Notes under the pieces: generated by a model
The model's input: only the letters and a program-made list of their open reading frames with translations
The model's database searches: none
What the model was told of the DNA's origin: nothing
Shown: positions 1 through 5,811 of the stretch, piece after piece
Numbering within the stretch: position 1 is the stretch's first letter
How the letters are laid out: every line of letters begins with the position of its first letter
DNA from: an uncultured Campylobacter sp.
Lineage (GTDB): Bacteria; Campylobacterota; Campylobacteria; Campylobacterales; Campylobacteraceae
Length of the DNA: 10,885 nucleotides
Reading direction: 5' to 3'
Assembly: GCA_947090385.1 (NCBI GenBank)
Contig: CAMUNZ010000040.1
Coordinates: 1-10,885, forward strand
Position numbers and translations under genes: made by a program

Positions 1-62
1 CGGATTTTAAACATTTATAAGTAAAATTTATTGAATTTGCTTTTTTAATAATGAAGATTTCT

Positions 63-112
63 AAAAATTTTCTTTTTAAATGTTTAAACAAGCACTTAAA
101 AAGAAAATTTTT
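63..112 (-). terminator. AT-rich 17-bp perfect inverted repeat, possible terminator
   Basis: Positions 63-79 and 96-112 are perfect reverse complements (17 bp) around a 16-nt spacer that itself contains the palindrome TGTTTAAACA (81-90). It lies just downstream of the last minus-strand ORF, where an operon end is expected. The stem contains one G/C pair, the 3' arm on the minus strand ends in TTTTT, and no clean U-tract follows, so termination is plausible but not certain. In DNA this AT-rich such repeats also arise by chance more easily than elsewhere. Confidence 0.4.
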
Positions 113-120
113 TTAAGCGC
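92..120 (-). repeat. Second hairpin, mutually exclusive with the 63-112 hairpin
   Basis: Positions 92-102 and 110-120 form an 11-bp stem with one G-U type mismatch and a 7-nt loop. It shares bases 96-102 and 110-112 with the larger 17-bp repeat, so RNA could form only one of the two at a time. On the minus strand this hairpin would be made first, directly after the stop of the 11-codon ORF. Confidence 0.35.
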
Positions 121-123
121 AAC

Positions 124-159
124 TTAAAATTTACACATTTCACACATATCAGACATCAT
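124..159 (-). CDS. 11-codon Cys-containing small ORF or truncated gene remnant
   Basis: The ORF reads MMSDMCEMCKF and stops. It has a good ribosome binding site (AAAGGA) about 6 nt before the first ATG and lies 34 nt after the stop of the DUF937 gene on the same strand. It contains a Cys-x-x-Cys pair and four Met. I do not recognise a family. It may be the intact start of a third gene in this damaged operon, broken by another frameshift; the other frames soon hit stops, so no longer product can be rebuilt. It may also be a short leader peptide, because two competing hairpins follow at once. Translation is plausible from the RBS, but function is unknown. Confidence 0.35.
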   Translation of the reverse strand: MMSDMCEMCKF

Positions 160-193
160 TTTTTATCCTTTAAAATAAAATTAAAATGCGAGA

Positions 194-687
194 TTATAAT
201 AAATTTCTCTTAAATAAATATAAAAAATTACTAGCTAATCCCATAACGTCATCAATTATAGAGTCATCGCCATCTTTATCTAAAAATTTTGTAACTATAG
301 ATAATGGATTTTGATTGGATCCGTTATTAAAATAGCCGACAATCATAGGAGCTATCATTGGCAAAAGTTGTTTTATCAAACCGGAATTTATGCCAAGATC
401 CGCACCAATATCATTTGCTAAATTTCTCAAATTTTCTTTTGAACCTGTTAAAAATCCAAGAAGTTGATTGCCAAAATTTACATCACTAGAATTTATATCA
501 GTTTTATTTATGAAATTCGAAAATTCGTTAGCATTTTCGTTTTGTAAATTTTTGCTGATATTTTTCATAAAAATAAGTGCGACTTTTAAAACAACACTAA
601 ATATACTATTTTTTATCAAGCCCAGTATCTTTGGCCATTTGTTCTATTTTGCAAACCAGAATTTAAAAGCAAATTTAAAATATCCAT
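194..687 (-). pseudogene. DUF937 family protein gene, frameshifted
   Basis: The original start is probably the ATG at 687, preceded by AAGGA, 9 nt after the upstream LysM gene ends. The first frame begins MDILNLLLNSGLQ and then runs off into a stop at 616-618. The next frame carries IEQMAKDTGLDKK and stops at 606-608. The third frame carries the rest, including GNQLLGFLTGS, a Gly/Leu-rich middle and the family-typical tail with DKDGDDSIIDDVMGLAS. Joined, these pieces give a continuous DUF937-like protein of about 160 residues. At least two 1-nt length changes are needed, one near the T-run 647-650 and one in the T-run 609-614 (forward-strand bases). A 141-residue ORF from a TTG at 619 also exists, but it lacks the family N-terminus and is unlikely to be a natural start. 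The molecular role of DUF937 proteins is unknown to me. The cause is either real decay or sequencing error in homopolymers. Confidence 0.75.
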
Positions 688-696
688 ACTTTTTCC

Positions 697-1116
697 TTAA
701 ATTTTTGGAATTCTAATTTTTTGACCAGGATAAATCAAATCCGGATCTTTTATAACCTCTTTATTTGCTTCAGAAATTTTATTATATTTATTTGAATCCC
801 CATAAAATTTCTTTGAAATTTTTGAAAAATTATCGCCTTTTACAATCGTATAAAAATTATCTTTTTCTTCTTGAACGTCTTCAAATTCCACACTTTTTAT
901 ACCAGAAATATTTCCACAACAATCAAAGCTGCTTTCTCTTTTACATCTTGAGGAGCATCGCCATTTATGATAACTTTATCACCTTGAATTTTGATATCCA
1001 AATTTCAATTGGAGTCGAACTTAAATTTTGTGAGATTTCACTTTTTATGCTTTTTTGTCATCACCTAAACTCAATAATTTCTTACCAGCTTCTGCAACAA
1101 AAGATAACAATCCCAT
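697..1116 (-). pseudogene. kbp: Kbp/YgaU-like BON-LysM protein gene, three frameshifts
   Basis: The start is the ATG at 1116, with AAGGA 8 nt upstream and a TATAAT box at 1150-1155. The first frame reads MGLLSFVAEAGKKLLSLGDD, close to the start of E. coli YgaU/Kbp, then stops. The BON-domain part follows in other frames (KIQGDKVIINGDAPQDVKEK, then NISGIKSVEF). The last frame, 697-891, is an intact LysM module (FYTIVKGDNFSKISKKFYGD ... IYPGQKIRIP). Rejoined, the product is about 140 residues against 149 in E. coli. Each break is repaired by one extra base in or next to a run: T-run 1051-1056, bases 1000-1005, and CC at 914-915. E. coli Kbp is a cytoplasmic potassium-binding protein; no signal peptide is seen here, which agrees. 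Family assignment is firm. Whether it is a true pseudogene or a sequencing artefact is open. Confidence 0.8.
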
Positions 1117-1149
1117 GTGTTTTTTCCTTAAAATTAAAGTAGAATTAGC

Positions 1150-1155
1150 ATTATA
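1150..1155 (-). promoter_or_regulatory. -10 box for the kbp-DUF937 operon
   Basis: The minus strand reads a perfect TATAAT here, 33 nt before the ATG at 1116, leaving a leader of roughly 27 nt with an AAGGA site. The upstream bases are AT-rich with no -35 element, as usual in Campylobacter. The intact promoter and RBS contrast with the broken reading frames downstream. Confidence 0.55.
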
Positions 1156-1178
1156 TTAATATTTTTTAATTTAAAAAC

Positions 1179-2318
1179 TTAAATTGTAACAAAAGTACAA
1201 AATTGCCCATTTGCGATATTTAAATTGCAACTTATAGTAAAATTATCTTTTTTAATTATTTCTTTTGCAAGTTTTTCTTTTTCTTCATTTAATTCGGTAT
1301 TAAATTCGTCATAAATTAACAAATCATCGTATTTTATAACCAATTTTTTATCATCGCAACAAACTCCACTTGCCCCGATAATAGAAGCTATTTGCCCATA
1401 ATTTGGATCTTCATCAAAAATCGCAGTTTTTATAAAAATGGAATTTGCTAAATTTTTAGCTACTTTTTGCGCTTCAAAATCATTTTTTGCACCTAAAATT
1501 TCAAATTTTACAAGTTTATTTACACCTTCATTATCTTTTAAAATCATCAAAGATAACTCTTTTGTAATCAAATTTAAAGCAGTTTGAAAAGCAGTTTTAT
1601 CATAGGAATTTTTTTGCGAACTTAAAAGCATAATCGAATCATTCATTGAAACATCGAGATTTATATCTATGCAATCAAAACTCTGTTTTACCGAAATTTC
1701 AAGTAAATTTTGCATATCAATTTGTGGAATTTTCGCATCAGTTAAAATAAAACAAAGCATGGCGGGCAAACTTGAATTTATCGCACCAGAACCATTGCTA
1801 CAAATAGCAGCAATATGAAATTTTTCGCCATTTTCAAGACAAATTTCACAAGCCAATTCTTTTTTTACATTCGTTGTCATAATCGCTGTTGCTATGGCAT
1901 TGGAATTTCTATCATAAAAATTAAATTTATCAAATGATTGAATTATTTTATCTTTTTTAAGCCTACAACTAATAACTCCAGTTGAACTCATAACAGGATT
2001 TACCAACTCCAATTTTTTTGATAAATTTTTAAAAATTTCATCTATATCATTTATACCATTTTCGCCAGTCATTGCATTTGAGTTTTTTGAATTTATCAGT
2101 AAAAAATTGCTTTTAAAATCTTTTTCATATCTCAAAAAATGACGAATCGGCGCAGATTTAGAATTATTTGATGTAAAAATAGCATTTATCAAAAAAGGCT
2201 CATCGCTTCTTATAAAACCAATATTATCTTCATCTTTTTTAAAATCAGAATTTACGCTACCAAAATAAAAACCTTCGACATTTTCAAGTCCATTTTTAAT
2301 AGGAAAAATTTCAAACAT
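1179..2318 (-). CDS. argJ: ArgJ-family ornithine acetyltransferase, active-site residues altered
   Basis: Family members catalyse transfer of the acetyl group from N-acetylornithine to glutamate in arginine synthesis and cleave themselves at an Ala-Thr bond, whose Thr becomes the nucleophile. The 379-residue protein has clear ArgJ marks: AIFTSNNSKSAP (46-57), NSKNSNAMTGENG (76-88), SSTGVI with the oxyanion-hole T113-G114 (111-116), AIMTTN (145-150) and DPNYGQIASIIG near the C-terminus. However, the cleavage region usually written KGxGMI..xMATML reads NGSGAI..SLPAML, so the nucleophile position is Ala186 (codon GCC, 1761-1763) and the usual Lys is absent. The C-terminal pattern DYVxINxxYxT is replaced by a tail ending FCTFVTI. 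The frame is open throughout. The start ATG has GAGGAG upstream and overlaps the channel gene by 8 nt. It is probably inactive as a classical ArgJ or has a changed role. Confidence 0.85.
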   Translation of the reverse strand: MFEIFPIKNGLENVEGFYFGSVNSDFKKDEDNIGFIRSDEPFLINAIFTSNNSKSAPIRHFLRYEKDFKSNFLLINSKNSNAMTGENGINDIDEIFKNLSKKLELVNPVMSSTGVISCRLKKDKIIQSFDKFNFYDRNSNAIATAIMTTNVKKELACEICLENGEKFHIAAICSNGSGAINSSLPAMLCFILTDAKIPQIDMQNLLEISVKQSFDCIDINLDVSMNDSIMLLSSQKNSYDKTAFQTALNLITKELSLMILKDNEGVNKLVKFEILGAKNDFEAQKVAKNLANSIFIKTAIFDEDPNYGQIASIIGASGVCCDDKKLVIKYDDLLIYDEFNTELNEEKEKLAKEIIKKDNFTISCNLNIANGQFCTFVTI

Positions 2319-3438
2319 AATTTAACTCCTCGGGCTTATGTTTATTATTTATAATTTTTTTTGCGATTTTCATGCTATCGCCTGTGCCTATTATAAGAAG
2401 TCTCGCATCAGTTGAAATTATCACATCTCCGCTTGGCATAGGAATAAATTTATCATTTAATTCTCTGATTCCGACGATATGAACATTTGCGATATCTCTT
2501 AAATGCGTTTCTTTAAGCCTTTTAAATCTTATCCATGAATGAGGCGGGACAACAACTTCTTCTATATCGACAGGAGAATCTTTGCGATATAAAAATTCTT
2601 CAAGCAAATTTTCCATATCTGGTCTTAAACTCATAGCAGAAATTCGCTGAGCGGCTAATTTCGTAGGGCTTACAACGGCATCAACTCCAAGTTTTTTTAT
2701 GCGAATTGCTTGTTTATCGCTTTTTACTGCACTCATAACAAAATAAGGCTCTCTTTGCAACTCTTTTTCATATAAACGAACAGAACTTACAATTGCTATA
2801 TTTTCAGCAAAATTTTCGCTTAAAGTTATAAGCCCTTTTGCGCTAGAAAAATGCGATTTTTGGAGACTAGATTCAGTATGCGGATCGCCAACGAAAAAGT
2901 ATGGATATTTATATTCATCTGCTATTTTATCCAAATCAATTCTTGGATCTATAACAACAAAAGGTATATGATTTTGACGAAATTGTTTTGTTAGTTCTAT
3001 CGTATATTCATTGTGAAAACAAATTACAAAATGATTTTTTAATCTAGCAACTTTATAAAGCATGCTTCTCTCCTTGTAAATTCGCAAAAAATCGCCTCGT
3101 TTTAAAATTTCTATAACAACACCGATTGAAAACGAGAATGTTAAAAATCCCATAAAAATAAAAGTTATAGTAAAAAGCCTACCAGCTGGCGAAATTTTGC
3201 TAACTTCTGTAAAACCAACAGTTGTGAAAGTCATTCCAGCTTGATAAATCGCATCGCTTAAAGAAAAATTATCGATAATAATATAACCAAGCGAACCGAT
3301 GAGCATCATCAAGACGACAGATATTAAAGGGTATCTAAAAGGTTTTAATTGCTCGTATAGTTTAGAATTTAGGTCAATTTCCGGCTTTGCAGAATTTGAC
3401 CAATTAAAAAATTTTTTGACTTTGTCTAAAAAAGACAT
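2311..3438 (-). CDS. Two-TM potassium channel with RCK/TrkA domains
   Basis: This 375-residue inner-membrane protein has the layout of a ligand-gated K+ channel: TM1 at about 36-56, a pore helix, a filter at 72-78, TM2 at about 88-112, then a cytoplasmic TrkA-N/RCK domain (about 135-260) and a TrkA-C-like domain (about 285-365). The filter reads TTVGFTE where K+ channels normally have TVGYGD, so the second filter glycine is Thr77 (codon 3208-3210). In the RCK domain the usual GYGRVG nucleotide loop is replaced by FHNEYT (141-146), while the acidic end of strand 2 (VVID) and the GD of the next strand remain. It lies 7 nt after rpmB and overlaps argJ by 8 nt, so it is probably co-transcribed. 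The family is firm; ion selectivity and the gating ligand are uncertain. Confidence 0.88.
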   Translation of the reverse strand: MSFLDKVKKFFNWSNSAKPEIDLNSKLYEQLKPFRYPLISVVLMMLIGSLGYIIIDNFSLSDAIYQAGMTFTTVGFTEVSKISPAGRLFTITFIFMGFLTFSFSIGVVIEILKRGDFLRIYKERSMLYKVARLKNHFVICFHNEYTIELTKQFRQNHIPFVVIDPRIDLDKIADEYKYPYFFVGDPHTESSLQKSHFSSAKGLITLSENFAENIAIVSSVRLYEKELQREPYFVMSAVKSDKQAIRIKKLGVDAVVSPTKLAAQRISAMSLRPDMENLLEEFLYRKDSPVDIEEVVVPPHSWIRFKRLKETHLRDIANVHIVGIRELNDKFIPMPSGDVIISTDARLLIIGTGDSMKIAKKIINNKHKPEELNYV

Positions 3439-3445
3439 TTCAAAT

Positions 3446-3649
3446 TTATTTTGATGTTTTTTTCATTGTACGAAGAGTTGAAGCTGCTACACGAATTTTA
3501 CGTCTTGAAACAACACCAAATTCGTCTTCTACCATCACGTGAATTGTGCGAAGATTTGGCATAAATCTTTTTTTATTTTTGTTATTTGCGTGGCTTACAC
3601 TGTTACCTATTAAAGCGCTTTTGCCAGTAATTGCACATCTTCTTGCCAT
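3446..3649 (-). CDS. rpmB: 50S ribosomal protein L28
   Basis: This 67-residue protein starts MARRCAITGKSALIGNSVSH and ends with RRKIRVAASTLRTMKK, both diagnostic of bacterial L28, a component of the large ribosomal subunit. It has a single Cys, so it is the form without the four-Cys zinc ribbon. The ATG at 3649 is chosen because AAGGA lies 6 nt upstream and the family begins MA(R/K)RC; an in-frame extension to 3694 would add 15 untypical residues. A good extended -10 box at 3685-3693 lies within that extension. It is the first gene of the rpmB-channel-argJ operon. Confidence 0.97.
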   Translation of the reverse strand: MARRCAITGKSALIGNSVSHANNKNKKRFMPNLRTIHVMVEDEFGVVSRRKIRVAASTLRTMKKTSK

Positions 3650-3684
3650 TTTATATCCTTGATTTTTAAAATTTAAAAACTGGG

Positions 3685-3693
3685 ATTTTACCA
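3685..3693 (-). promoter_or_regulatory. Extended -10 promoter of rpmB operon
   Basis: The minus strand reads TTTTTTTGGTAAAAT, which is a T-rich stretch, a TGG extension and the hexamer TAAAAT (3685-3690). The predicted transcript start is about 3678, about 28 nt before the rpmB ATG. This supports the short rpmB start. Confidence 0.6.
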
Positions 3694-3695
3694 AA

Positions 3696-3736
3696 AAAAC
3701 TAAAATTTTAACTTAAATTTAGAAAATTTTAGTTTT
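3696..3736. repeat. Perfect 14-bp inverted repeat between divergent promoters
   Basis: AAAACTAAAATTTT (3696-3709) and its exact reverse complement (3723-3736) are separated by 13 nt. The left arm covers the -35 zone of the rpmB promoter, and the right arm ends where the -35 zone of the rpe promoter begins. It could be an operator for a dimeric regulator or only a cruciform-prone AT element. No regulator motif is recognised. Confidence 0.5.
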
Positions 3737-3759
3737 ATAAAATTTTATGATTTTTTGAG

Positions 3760-3765
3760 TAGAAT
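3760..3765 (+). promoter_or_regulatory. -10 box of rpe promoter
   Basis: TAGAAT preceded by the T-rich stretch TTTTTTGAG fits a Campylobacter sigma-70 promoter. It lies 31 nt before the rpe ATG, giving a leader of about 25 nt that contains GAAGG as ribosome binding site. Confidence 0.5.
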
Positions 3766-3796
3766 TGCGTCATTTTTTGAAATTGAAGGTTAAAAA

Positions 3797-4438
3797 ATGT
3801 ATATTGCTCCAAGTATTTTATCTGCAGATTTTGGAAATTTAAGTAACGATATAAAAAAAGTTTGTGAAGCTGGAGCCGATATGATTCACGTCGATGTTAT
3901 GGATGGGCATTTTGTCCCTAATTTGACGATCGGTCCAGCAGTTGTAGAAGCCGCAGCAAAAGCGAGTTTAGTGCCTCTTGATATACATCTCATGGTAAAA
4001 AATGCTACAAAATTCGTAGATATGTTCGCGAAATTTAAACCAAGGTTTATAAGTTTTCACATAGAAGAAGAAATTCATGCCTTTAGACTTGCATCTTATA
4101 TAAAAAGTTTTGGTATAAATCCAGCTATTGTTTTAAAGCCTCAAACTTCTTTAGATTCTTTAGAATACATTTTAGATGATATTTCTATGGTTTTGTTAAT
4201 GAGTGTAAATCCTGGATTTGGTGGGCAAAAATTTATCCCGCAAATTCTAAGAAAAATCGAAAATTTACGCAAAATAATCGACAAAAGAGAAGTAAAATGT
4301 ATGATTGAAGTAGATGGTGGCGTAAATGGATTAAATATATCTGATATCGCGAATGCTGGCGCAGATATCGTAGTCGCGGGAAATTTTATATTTTCTTCGC
4401 AAGATTATAAAGAAGCGATTAGGGCATTACGAGTTTGA
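3797..4438 (+). CDS. rpe: Ribulose-phosphate 3-epimerase
   Basis: This 213-residue cytoplasmic TIM-barrel enzyme interconverts ribulose 5-phosphate and xylulose 5-phosphate in the pentose phosphate pathway. It shows the family motifs in order: APSILSADF (4-12), HVDVMDGHFVPN (31-42) with the catalytic and metal-binding Asp, LDIHLMV (60-66), MSVNPGFGGQKF in the phosphate and active-site loop, EVDGGVN with the second catalytic Asp, and VAGNFIF closing the phosphate site. Length is typical. The ATG has GAAGG about 8 nt upstream and a -10 box at 3760. Its stop codon overlaps the TTG start of the downstream exonuclease gene. Confidence 0.97.
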   Translation: MYIAPSILSADFGNLSNDIKKVCEAGADMIHVDVMDGHFVPNLTIGPAVVEAAAKASLVPLDIHLMVKNATKFVDMFAKFKPRFISFHIEEEIHAFRLASYIKSFGINPAIVLKPQTSLDSLEYILDDISMVLLMSVNPGFGGQKFIPQILRKIENLRKIIDKREVKCMIEVDGGVNGLNISDIANAGADIVVAGNFIFSSQDYKEAIRALRV

Positions 4439-5226
4439 AATTAGATATTTTTTTAGATACTTTGACAAAAAATAATTTAAATTATTTTGATTTTATAAAA
4501 ATGGCTTCACAAATAGAAGAAATTTCAGAAATTTTTGACATAAAAGATCTAGAAAATTGGCGTTTTTTAGGACTTGATATTTTAAAAACCAAAAATGGAA
4601 AAATTTCGCTTGCTACTCGTTTTAGACCTTTTAAAGAGCAAATTTTTTGCGCAGTGGATATAGAAACAAGCGGAAACAATATACAAAAGGGGCAAATAAT
4701 CGAAATTGGAGCGACGAAATTTCAAAATGAAATAGAATTAGAAAGATTTGAAACTTTTGTAAAATGCGATTTGGTGCCAAATGAAATAACCGAACTTACT
4801 GGAATTTGCGCAGATGATTTAAAAGACGCACCAAATTTAAAAGAAGTTTTGGAAAAATTTAGATTATTTTTAAAAGACGCTGTTTTTATAGCTCATAATG
4901 TAAATTTTGATTACAATTTTATAAATGATAGTTTTAAAAAATTTGATATGGGAATTTTGTTAAATAGCAAAATTTGCACAATAAATTTATCAAGAAGAAC
5001 CATTCCTAGTCAAAAATACGGACTTTCGAGCTTGAAAGAAATTTTAAATATAAATTCAATTCATCATAGAGCTTTAAGCGACGCATTAGCAGCAAAAGAC
5101 ATTTTTATAGAATGCACAAAACGCCTTCCTTGGACGATTGAAACGACGCAAGATTTGATAAATTTTAGCAAATTTGCAAAATGTTTAAAAATTTCTTCAC
5201 AAACCAAAACAGACAATATCATATAA
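4435..5226 (+). CDS. dnaQ: DnaQ-like DEDDh 3'-5' exonuclease
   Basis: This 263-residue protein has a DEDDh exonuclease fold like the proofreading epsilon subunit of DNA polymerase III. The metal and catalytic residues are visible as D75 and E77 in VDIETSG, D159 in HNVNFDY, and H211 and D216 in HHRALSDA. About 65 residues precede the domain; this extension has no motif I know. The start is taken as TTG at 4435, overlapping the rpe stop (TTGA), which suggests translational coupling; the RBS there is weak. The next in-frame ATG, at 4501, would cut the extension. The 3' end overlaps recO on the opposite strand by 30 bp. It could be the replicative epsilon subunit or a separate repair exonuclease; sequence alone does not separate these. 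Confidence 0.87.
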   Translation: MKLDIFLDTLTKNNLNYFDFIKMASQIEEISEIFDIKDLENWRFLGLDILKTKNGKISLATRFRPFKEQIFCAVDIETSGNNIQKGQIIEIGATKFQNEIELERFETFVKCDLVPNEITELTGICADDLKDAPNLKEVLEKFRLFLKDAVFIAHNVNFDYNFINDSFKKFDMGILLNSKICTINLSRRTIPSQKYGLSSLKEILNINSIHHRALSDALAAKDIFIECTKRLPWTIETTQDLINFSKFAKCLKISSQTKTDNII

Positions 5227-5811
5227 TTTATCTATTTTTTCATCGTTTAAATGAATAGTTGAATTTGTATCAAAAAGCTCGAAAATATCGGATTTTTTAA
5301 AACCTTTTTTAAACACACATTTTTCATGAGCAAATAAAAATCCTCTAACTAAAGCTACATTTTCTTCGATTTTTTCATCGCACAAAAAGCAAAAAAAATC
5401 CATATTTTTTCGCCCTTCATAATCCAAAATTTCAACATAACTTTGCACGACAACGCGTTTTGCATCTTGAACTAAAAGTTTTAAAGACATTTTTTCTAAA
5501 ATTTCAAAATAAAAACCATCGATTATTTGCGCGTCTTTTAGATGAAAAAAAAGTAATCTTATAAATTGCTGCCAAATTATGAGTTTTGATCTGTCATTTA
5601 ACCATAAAAAACCAAGGTGCAAAACATTGTGAAGTTTTGGTAAAAATTTTTCGTTATTTTCCAATTCAAAATCAATCTTATAGCCATTTGTGACATTTGA
5701 ATGCCTAGCTCCATAAAATCTATAAGTTTTATAAATGTGATCTTTAGTCAAAATAGTAGCGATAATATCTTCATCGCGAACATTTTGTGTGTTTAAAATA
5801 TATCCTTGCAT
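5197..5811 (-). CDS. recO: DNA repair protein RecO, short epsilon-type
   Basis: This 204-residue protein resembles the short RecO of Campylobacter and Helicobacter. It has an N-terminal OB-fold-like start (MQGYILNTQNVRDEDIIATI), a helical middle, and a zinc-finger-like set C141, C144, H162, C165. RecO helps RecR load RecA on SSB-covered single-stranded DNA in gap repair. It is shorter than E. coli RecO (242). The ATG at 5811 is fixed by a stop two codons upstream. It overlaps the radical SAM gene by 19 nt; the nearest good RBS (AGGAG) is about 16 nt upstream, so translation may depend on coupling. The tail overlaps the exonuclease gene. RecO sequences diverge strongly, so the name rests on the start motif, Cys pattern and length. 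Confidence 0.8.
   Translation of the reverse strand: MQGYILNTQNVRDEDIIATILTKDHIYKTYRFYGARHSNVTNGYKIDFELENNEKFLPKLHNVLHLGFLWLNDRSKLIIWQQFIRLLFFHLKDAQIIDGFYFEILEKMSLKLLVQDAKRVVVQSYVEILDYEGRKNMDFFCFLCDEKIEENVALVRGFLFAHEKCVFKKGFKKSDIFELFDTNSTIHLNDEKIDKLYDIVCFGL

Noticed and set aside
600..1060. Programmed ribosomal frameshifting as the cause of the split frames
   Set aside because: Five or more shifts in two adjacent genes, at ordinary A/T runs and without a shared slippery signal, fit error or decay better.
468..1142. Plus-strand open frames of 82 and 125 codons opposite the kbp and DUF937 genes
   Set aside because: They have no RBS and low-complexity Phe/Leu-rich products, and they lie antisense to recognisable minus-strand gene pieces.
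1160..1190. Small 7-bp AT hairpin after the argJ stop as a terminator
   Set aside because: The stem is all A/T and no T-tract follows on the minus strand.
4482..4679. Minus-strand frame inside the exonuclease gene
   Set aside because: It is a shadow of a conserved coding region, with no RBS or family resemblance.
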